From Gracilaria gracilis (Eukaryota > Rhodophyta > Florideophyceae > Gracilariales > Gracilariaceae), in NCBI GenBank assembly GCA_030374805.1, contig JARGSG010000081.1, positions 211,612 to 275,611 of the forward strand: a stretch of DNA of 64,000 nucleotides, in the 5' to 3' direction. Under the pieces are notes generated by a model, which worked only from the letters and a program-made list of their open reading frames with translations, did not search any database and was not told the DNA's origin. Of this stretch, positions 56,301 to 64,000 are shown piece by piece (position 1 is the stretch's first letter; each line of letters starts with the position of its first letter). Both the position numbers and the translations under genes were made by a program.

Positions 56301-59300
56301 GAGCACTGGGTGGCTGATTGGTAAGATAGTGCATCGAGTGGGTCAGCGGTCATGGACATAAAGGATGATTTCGAAGAGAGGTAGCTGGGGTTGTTGAAAA
56401 GGTGACGAAGTGCGCGATGAGTGGTTGGGTGATGATGGTTTGGGATGAGAATGGAGTAGCTGCGCACTAGGTGGCTGGTTGGTAAGATAGTGCATCGAGT
56501 GGGTCAGCGGTCATGGACATAAAGGATGATCTCGATGAGAGGTAGCTGGGGTTGTTGAAGAGGTGACGGAGTACGCGGTGAGCGACCGGGTGATGATGGT
56601 TTGGGATGAGAATAGAGTAGCTGAGCACTGGGTGGCTGGTTGGTAAGATGGTGCATCGAGTGGGTGAGCGGTTGTGGAGATGGAGGATGATATCGATGAG
56701 AGGTAGCTGGCGTTGTTGAAGAGGTGACGGAGTGCGCGATGAGCGGTCGAATGGTGATAGTTTGGTGTGAGAATGGAGTAGCTGAGCACTGGGTGGCTGA
56801 TTGGTAAGATAGTGCATCGAGTGGGTCAGCGGTCATGGACATAAAGGATGATTTCGAAGAGAGGTAGCTGGGGTTGTTGAAAAGGTGACGAAGTGCGCGA
56901 TGAGTGGTTGGGTGATGATGGTTTGGGATGAGAATGGAGTAGCTGCGCACTAGGTGGCTGATTGGTAAGATAGTGCATCGAGTGGGTCAGCGGTCATGGA
57001 CATAAAGGATGATTTCGATGAGAGGTAGCTGGGGTTGTTGAACAGGTACCGGAGTGCGCGATGAGCGGTCGGGTGATGATGGTTTGGGATGAGAATGGAG
57101 TAGCTGCGAACTGGGTGGCTGGTTGGTAAGATAGTGCATCGAGTGAGTGAGCGGTTGTGGAGATGGAGGATGATTTCGATGAGAGGTAGCTGGGGTTGTT
57201 GAAGAGGTGAGGGAGTGCGCGAGGAGCGGTCGGGTGATGATGGTTTGGGATGAGAATAGAGTAGCTGAGCACTGGGTGGCTGGTTGGTAAGATGGTGCAT
57301 CGAGTGGGTGAGCGGTTGTGAAGATGGAGGATGATTTCGATGAGAGGTAGCTGGGGTTGTTGAAGAGGTGAGGGAGTGCGCGAGGAGCGGTCGGGTGATG
57401 ATGGTTTGGTGTGAGAATGGAGTAGCTGCGAACTGGGTGGCTGGTTGGTAAGATAGTGCATCGAGTGAGTGAGCGGTTGTGGAGATGGAGGATGATTTCG
57501 ATGAGAGGTAGCTGGCGTTGTTGAAGAGGTGACGGAGTACGCGGTGAGCGACCGGGTGATGATGGTTTGGTGTGAGAATAGAGTAGCTGAGCACTGGGTG
57601 CCTGGTTGGGAAGACGATGCATCGAGTGGATGAGCGGTTGTGGAGATGGAGGATGATATCGATAAGAGGTAGCTGGGGTTGTTGAAGAGGTGACGAAGTG
57701 CGCGATGAGCGGTCGAATGGTGATAGTTTGGTGTGAGAATGGAGTAGCTGAGCACTGGGTGGCTGATTGGTAAGATAGTGCATCGAGTGGGTCAGCGGTC
57801 ATGGACATAAAGGATGATTTCGAAGAGAGGTAGCTGGGGTTGTTGAAAAGGTGACGAAGTGCGCGATGAGTGGTTGGGTGATGATGGTTTGGGATGAGAA
57901 TGGAGTAGCTGCGCACTAGGTGGCTGGTTGGTAAGATAGTGCATCGAGTGGGTCAGCGGTCATGGACATAAAGGATGATCTCGATGAGAGGTAGCTGGGG
58001 TTGTTGAAGAGGTGACGGAGTACGCGGTGAGCGACCGGGTGATGATGGTTTGGGATGAGAATAGAGTAGCTGAGCACTGGGTGGCTGGTTGGTAAGATGG
58101 TGCATCGAGTGGGTGAGCGGTTGTGGAGATGGAGGATGATATCGATGAGAGGTAGCTGGCGTTGTTGAAGAGGTGACGGAGTGCGCGATGAGCGGTCGAA
58201 TGGTGATAGTTTGGTGTGAGAATGGAGTAGCTGAGCACTGGGTGGCTGATTGGTAAGATAGTGCATCGAGTGGGTCAGCGGTCATGGACATAAAGGATGA
58301 TTTCGAAGAGAGGTAGCTGGGGTTGTTGAAAAGGTGACGAAGTGCGCGATGAGTGGTTGGGTGATGATGGTTTGGGATGAGAATGGAGTAGCTGCGCACT
58401 AGGTGGCTGGTTGGTAAGATAGTGCATCGAGTGGGTCAGCGGTCATGGACATAAAGGATGATTTCGATGAGAGGTAGCTGGGGTTGTTGAACAGGTACCG
58501 GAGTGCGCGATGAGCGGTCGGGTGATGATGGTTTGGGATGAGAATGGAGTAGCTGCGAACTGGGTGGCTGGTTGGTAAGATAGTGCATCGAGTGAGTGAG
58601 CGGTTGTGGAGATGGAGGATGATTTCGATGAGAGGTAGCTGGGGTTGTTGAAGAGGTGAGGGAGTGCGCGAGGAGCGGTCGGGTGATGATGGTTTGGGAT
58701 GAGAATAGAGTAGCTGAGCACTGGGTGGCTGGTTGGTAAGATGGTGCATCGAGTGGGTGAGCGGTTGTGAAGATGGAGGATGATTTCGATGAGAGGTAGC
58801 TGGGGTTGTTGAAGAGGTGAGGGAGTGCGCGAGGAGCGGTCGGGTGATGATGGTTTGGTGTGAGAATGGAGTAGCTGCGAACTGGGTGGCTGGTTGGTAA
58901 GATAGTGCATCGAGTGAGTGAGCGGTTGTGGAGATGGAGGATGATTTCGATGAGAGGTAGCTGGCGTTGTTGAAGAGGTGACGGAGTACGCGGTGAGCGA
59001 CCGGGTGATGATGGTTTGGTGTGAGAATAGAGTAGCTGAGCACTGGGTGCCTGGTTGGGAAGACGATGCATCGAGTGGATGAGCGGTTGTGGAGATGGAG
59101 GATGATATCGATAAGAGGTAGCTGGGGTTGTTGAAGAGGTGACGAAGTGCGCGATGAGCGGTCGAATGGTGATAGTTTGGTGTGAGAATGGAGTAGCTGA
59201 GCACTGGGTGGCTGATTGGTAAGATAGTGCATCGAGTGGGTCAGCGGTCATGGACATAAAGGATGATTTCGAAGAGAGGTAGCTGGGGTTGTTGAAAAGG

Positions 59301-62300
59301 TGACGAAGTGCGCGATGAGTGGTTGGGTGATGATGGTTTGGGATGAGAATGGAGTAGCTGCGCACTAGGTGGCTGGTTGGTAAGATAGTGCATCGAGTGG
59401 GTCAGCGGTCATGGACATAAAGGATGATCTCGATGAGAGGTAGCTGGGGTTGTTGAAGAGGTGACGGAGTACGCGGTGAGCGACCGGGTGATGATGGTTT
59501 GGGATGAGAATAGAGTAGCTGAGCACTGGGTGGCTGGTTGGTAAGATGGTGCATCGAGTGGGTGAGCGGTTGTGGAGATGGAGGATGATATCGATGAGAG
59601 GTAGCTGGCGTTGTTGAAGAGGTGACGGAGTGCGCGATGAGCGGTCGAATGGTGATAGTTTGGTGTGAGAATGGAGTAGCTGAGCACTGGGTGGCTGATT
59701 GGTAAGATAGTGCATCGAGTGGGTCAGCGGTCATGGACATAAAGGATGATTTCGAAGAGAGGTAGCTGGGGTTGTTGAAAAGGTGACGAAGTGCGCGATG
59801 AGTGGTTGGGTGATGATGGTTTGGGATGAGAATGGAGTAGCTGCGCACTAGGTGGCTGGTTGGTAAGATAGTGCATCGAGTGGGTCAGCGGTCATGGACA
59901 TAAAGGATGATTTCGATGAGAGGTAGCTGGGGTTGTTGAACAGGTACCGGAGTGCGCGATGAGCGGTCGGGTGATGATGGTTTGGGATGAGAATGGAGTA
60001 GCTGCGAACTGGGTGGCTGGTTGGTAAGATAGTGCATCGAGTGAGTGAGCGGTTGTGGAGATGGAGGATGATTTCGATGAGAGGTAGCTGGGGTTGTTGA
60101 AGAGGTGAGGGAGTGCGCGAGGAGCGGTCGGGTGATGATGGTTTGGTGTGAGAATGGAGTAGCTGCGAACTGGGTGGCTGGTTGGTAAGATAGTGCATCG
60201 AGTGAGTGAGCGGTTGTGGAGATGGAGGATGATTTCGATGAGAGGTAGCTGGCGTTGTTGAAGAGGTGACGGAGTACGCGGTGAGCGACCGGGTGATGAT
60301 GGTTTGGGATGAGAATAGAGTAGCTGAGCACTGGGTGGCTGGTTGGTAAGATGGTGCATCGAGTGGGTGAGCGGTTGTGGAGATGGAGGATGATATCGAT
60401 GAGAGGTAGCTGGCGTTGTTGAAGAGGTGACGGAGTGCGCGATGAGTGGTTGGGTGATGATGGTTTGGTGTGAGAATAGAGTAGCTGAGCACTGGGTGCC
60501 TGGTTGGGAAGACGATGCATCGAGTGGATGAGCGGTTGTGGAGATGGAGGATGATATCGATAAGAGGTAGCTGGGGTTGTTGAAGAGGTGACGAAGTGCG
60601 CGATGAGCGGTCGCGTGGTGATAGTTTGGTGTGAGAATGGAGTACCTGAGCACTAGGTGGCTGGTTGGTAAGATAGTGCATCGAGTGGGTCAGCGGTCAT
60701 GGACATAAAGGATGATTTCGATGAGAGGTAGCTGGGGTTGTTGAAGAGGTGAGGGAGTGCGCGAGGAGCGGTCGGGTGATGATGGTTTGGTGTGAGAATG
60801 GAGTAGCTGAGCACTGGGTGGCTGATTGGTATGATGGTGCATCGAGTGGGTGAGCGGTTGTGGAGATGGAGGATGATTTCGATGAGAGGTAGCTGGCGTT
60901 GTTGAAGAGGTGACGGAGTACGCGGTGAGCGACCGGGTGATGATGGTTTGGGATGAGAATGGAGTACCTGAGCACTGGGTGGCTGATTGGTAAGATAGTG
61001 CATCGAGTGGGTCAGCGGTCATGGACATAAAGGATGATTTCGATGAGAGGTAGCTGGGGTTGTTGAAGAGGTGAGGGAGTACGCGGTGAGCGGACCGGGT
61101 GATGATGGTTTGGGATGAGAATAGAGTAGCTGAGCACTGGGTGGCTGGTTGGTAAGATGGTGCATCGAGTGGGTGAGCGGTTTGTGGAGATGGAGGATGA
61201 TATCGATGAGAGGTAGCTGGCGTTGTTGAAGAGGTGACGGAGTGCGCGATGAGCGGTCGAATGGTGATAGTTTGGTGTGAGAATGGAGTAGCTGAGCACT
61301 GGGTGGCTGATTGGTAAGATAGTGCATCGAGTGGGTCAGCGGTCATGGACATAAAGGATGATTTCGAAGAGAGGTAGCTGGGGTTGTTGAAAAGGTGACG
61401 AAGTGCGCGATGAGTGGTTGGGTGATGATGGTTTGGGATGAGAATGGAGTAGCTGCGCACTAGGTGGCTGGTTGGTAAGATAGTGCATCGAGTGGGTCAG
61501 CGGTCATGGACATAAAGGATGATTTCGATGAGAGGTAGCTGGGGGTTGTTGAACAGGTACCGGAGTGCGCGATGAGCGGTCGGGTGATTGATGGTTTGGG
61601 ATGAGAATGGAGTAGCTGCGAAACTGGGTGGCTGGTTGGTAAGATAGTGCATCGAGTGAGTGAGCGGTTGTGGAGATGGAGGATGATTTCGATGAGAGGT
61701 AGCTGGGGTTTGTTGAAGAGGTGAGGGAGTGCGCGAGGAGCGGTCGGGTGATGATGGTTTGGTGTGAGAATGGAGTAGCTGCGAACTGGGTGGCTGGTTG
61801 GTAAGATAGTGCATCGAGTGAGTGAGCGGTTGTGGAGATGGAGGATGATTTCGATGAGAGGTAGGCTGGCGTTGTTGAAGAGGTGACGGAGTACGCGGTG
61901 AGCGACCGGGTGATGATGGTTTGGTGTGAGAAATAGAGTAGCTGAGCACTGGGTGCCTGGTTGGGAAGACGATGCATCGAGTGGATGAGCGGTTGTGGAG
62001 ATGGAGGATGATATCGATAAGAGGTAGCTGGGGTTGTTGAAGAGGTGACGAAGTGCGCGATGAGCGGTCGAATGGTGATAGTTTGGTGTGAAGAATGGAG
62101 TAGCTGAGCACTGGGTGGCTGATTGGTAAGATAGTGCATCGAGTGGGTCAGCGGTCATGGACATAAAGGATGATTTCGAAGAGAGGTAGCTGGGGTTGTT
62201 GAAAAGGTGACGAAGTGCGCGATGAGTGGTTGGGTGATGATGGGTTTGGGATGAGAATGGAGTAGCTGCGCACTAGGTGGCTGGTTGGTAAGATTAGTGC

Positions 62301-64000
62301 ATCGAGTGGGTCAGCGGTCATGGACATAAAGGATGATCTCGATGAGAGGTAGCTGGGGTTGTTGAAGAGGTGACGGAGTACGCGGTGAGCGACCGGGTGA
62401 TGATGGTTTGGGATGAGAATAGAGTAGCTGAGCACTGGGTGGCTGGTTGGTAAGATGGTGCATCGAGTGGGTGAGCGGTTGTGGAGATGGAGGATGATAT
62501 CGATGAGAGGTAGCTGGCGTTGTTGAAGAGGTGACGGAGTGCGCGATGAGCGGTCGAATGGTGATAGTTTGGTGTGAGAATGGAGTAGCTGAGCACTGGG
62601 TGGCTGATTGGTAAGATAGTGCATCGAGTGGGTCAGCGGTCATGGACATAAAGGATGATTTCGAAGAGAGGTAGCTGGGGTTGTTGAAAAAGGTGACGAA
62701 GTGCGCGATGAGTGGTTGGGTGATGATGGTTTGGGATGAGAATGGAGTAGCTGCGCACTAGGTGGCTGGTTGGTAAGATAGTGCATCGAGTGGGTCAGCG
62801 GTCATGGACCATAAAGGATGATTTCGATGAGAGGTAGCTGGGGTTGTTGAACAGGTACCGGATGTGCGCGATGGAGCGGTCGGGTGATGATGGTTTGGGA
62901 TGAGAATGGAGTAGCTGCGAACTGGGTGGCTGGTTGGTAAGATAGTGCATCGAGTGAGTGAGCGGTTGTGGAGATGGAGGATGATTTCGATGAGAGGTAG
63001 CTGGGGTTGTTGAAGAGGTGAGGGAGTGCGCGAGGAGCGGTCGGGTGATGATGGTTTGGGATGAGAATAGAGTAGCTGAGCACTGGGTGGCTGGTTGGTA
63101 AGATGGTGCATCGAGTGGGTGAGCGGTTGTGAATGATGGAGGATGATTTCGATGAGAGGTAGCTGGGGTTGTTGAAGAGGTGAGGGAGTGCGCGAGGAGC
63201 GGTCGGGTGATGATGGTTTGGTGTGAGAATGGAGTAGCTGCGAACTGGGTGGGCTGGTTGGTAAGATAGTGCATCGAGTGAGTGAGCGGTTGTGGAGATG
63301 GAGGATGATTTCGATGAGAGGTAGCTGGCGTTGTTGAAGAGGTGACGGAGTACGCGGTGAGCGACCGGGTGATGATGGTTTGGTGTGAGAATAGAGTAGC
63401 TGAGCACTGGGTGCCTGGTTGGGAAGACGATGCATCGAGTGGATGAGCGGTTGTGGAGATGGAGGATGATATCGATAAGAGGTAGCTGGGGTTGTTGAAG
63501 AGGTGACGAAGTGCGCGATGAGCGGTCGAATGGTGATAGTTTGGTGTGAGAATGGAGTAGCTGAGCACTGGGTGGCTGATTGGTAAGATAGTGCATCGAG
63601 TGGGTCAGCGGTCATGGACATAAAGGATGATTTCGAAGAGAGGTAGCTGGGGTTGTTGAAAAGGTGACGAAGTGCGCGATGAGTGGTTGGGTGGATGATG
63701 GTTTGGGATGAGAATGGAGTAGCTGCGCACTAGGTGGCTGGTTGGTAAGAATAGTGCATCGAGTGGGTCAGCGGTCATGGACATAAAGGATGTTTCGATG
63801 AGAGGTAGCTGGGGTTGTTGAAGAGGTGACGGAGTACGCGGTGAGCGAACCGGGTGATGGATGGTTTGGGATGAGAATAGAGTAGCTGAGCACTGGGTGG
63901 CTGGTTTGGTAAGATAGTGCATCGAGTGGGTGAGCGGTTGTGGAGATGGAGGATGATATCGATGAGAGGTAGCTGGCGTTGTTGAAGAGGTGACGGAGTG
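50335..64000. repeat. Satellite array, right block (161-bp monomers, subfamily B)
   Basis: About 85 tandem monomers. A landmark GTGCATCGAG recurs at 161-bp steps (for example 55041 and 55202). Other landmarks are GGGTGATGATGGTTTGG, GCTGAGCACTGGGTGGCTGG and GATTTCGATGAGAGGTAGCTG. The array continues past the window end. Near 51.4-52.4 kb monomers form a distinct variant (GAGGGAGCTGGAGTAG). From about 52.4 kb, higher-order structure appears. The plus strand is G-rich and C-poor throughout, and the minus strand is open over long stretches in several frames; I regard these as non-coding. Confidence 0.95.
55018..60680. repeat. Higher-order repeat, nine monomers (1,449 bp)
   Basis: Blocks recur with a period of exactly 1,449 bp (9 x 161). 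The same variant string starts at 55368, 56817, 58266 and 59715 on the minus strand, and another at 56334, 57783 and 59232. A further block, about 53,408-54,890, recurs 6,440 bp (40 x 161) downstream at about 59,848-61,330. The whole higher-order unit reappears after 61.4 kb with small insertions. Confidence 0.88.

Overview
The window is eukaryotic nuclear DNA dominated by repeats. Genes are short and mostly broken, there are no operons, and the sequence holds Ty3/gypsy LTR retrotransposons with a chromodomain, a Tnp2-type (CACTA/EnSpm) transposase and about 20 kb of satellite DNA. A compact Ser/Pro/Ala-rich secreted-type protein beside these transposon families makes me think of a florideophyte red alga such as Chondrus crispus. 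That is inference from style, not from a marker gene.

Layout. 0-5.2 kb: the only host-like genes. These are a low-complexity Ser/Pro-rich protein with a Cys-rich tail, a small two-helix membrane protein, and a tight cluster of 5'-truncated fragments (an unknown minus-strand fragment, a HEAT-repeat fragment resembling PP4R1/PP2A-A, and a MYND-like fragment). 5.2-10.4 kb: gene-poor, with a minus-strand Cys/His-rich ORF broken by one stop. 10.5-13.7 kb: a decayed Tnp2 transposase. 14.3-19.6 kb: an old Ty3/gypsy copy without LTRs. 19.8-20.5 kb: a second Tnp2-like fragment whose 3' end runs into satellite. 20.46-25.84 kb: satellite. 25.8-50.3 kb: two nearly identical 11,606-bp Ty3/gypsy elements (25,845-37,450 and 38,729-50,334) separated by 1.28 kb of satellite. 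50.3-64.0 kb: satellite to the window end.

The two full-length elements have 776-bp LTRs with perfect 10-bp terminal inverted repeats, the same 5-bp target duplication (GTTGT) and the same lesions. They are offset by exactly 12,884 bp, so they arose by tandem duplication of an element already sitting in satellite, not by two insertions. Within one element the LTRs differ at about 40 of 776 positions (hand count), whereas the two copies differ at only four positions I found. The insertion is therefore old and the duplication recent. Coding order is gag (with CCHC knuckle), protease, RT, RNase H, integrase, chromodomain. Between the chromodomain and the 3' LTR lies a long antisense ORF (about 625 codons with one internal stop) of unknown function.

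Comparing the decayed copy with the full-length copies shows gag and pol in a -1 frame relation. In the decayed copy the junction carries a canonical slippery heptamer (GGGAAAC) directly before the gag stop. The satellite monomer is 160-161 bp, nucleosome-sized, and in the right-hand array it forms a nine-monomer higher-order repeat of 1,449 bp. Satellite plus a chromodomain retroelement makes a (peri)centromeric location worth testing. The last 3 kb carry scattered single-base insertions that look like sequencing or assembly error.
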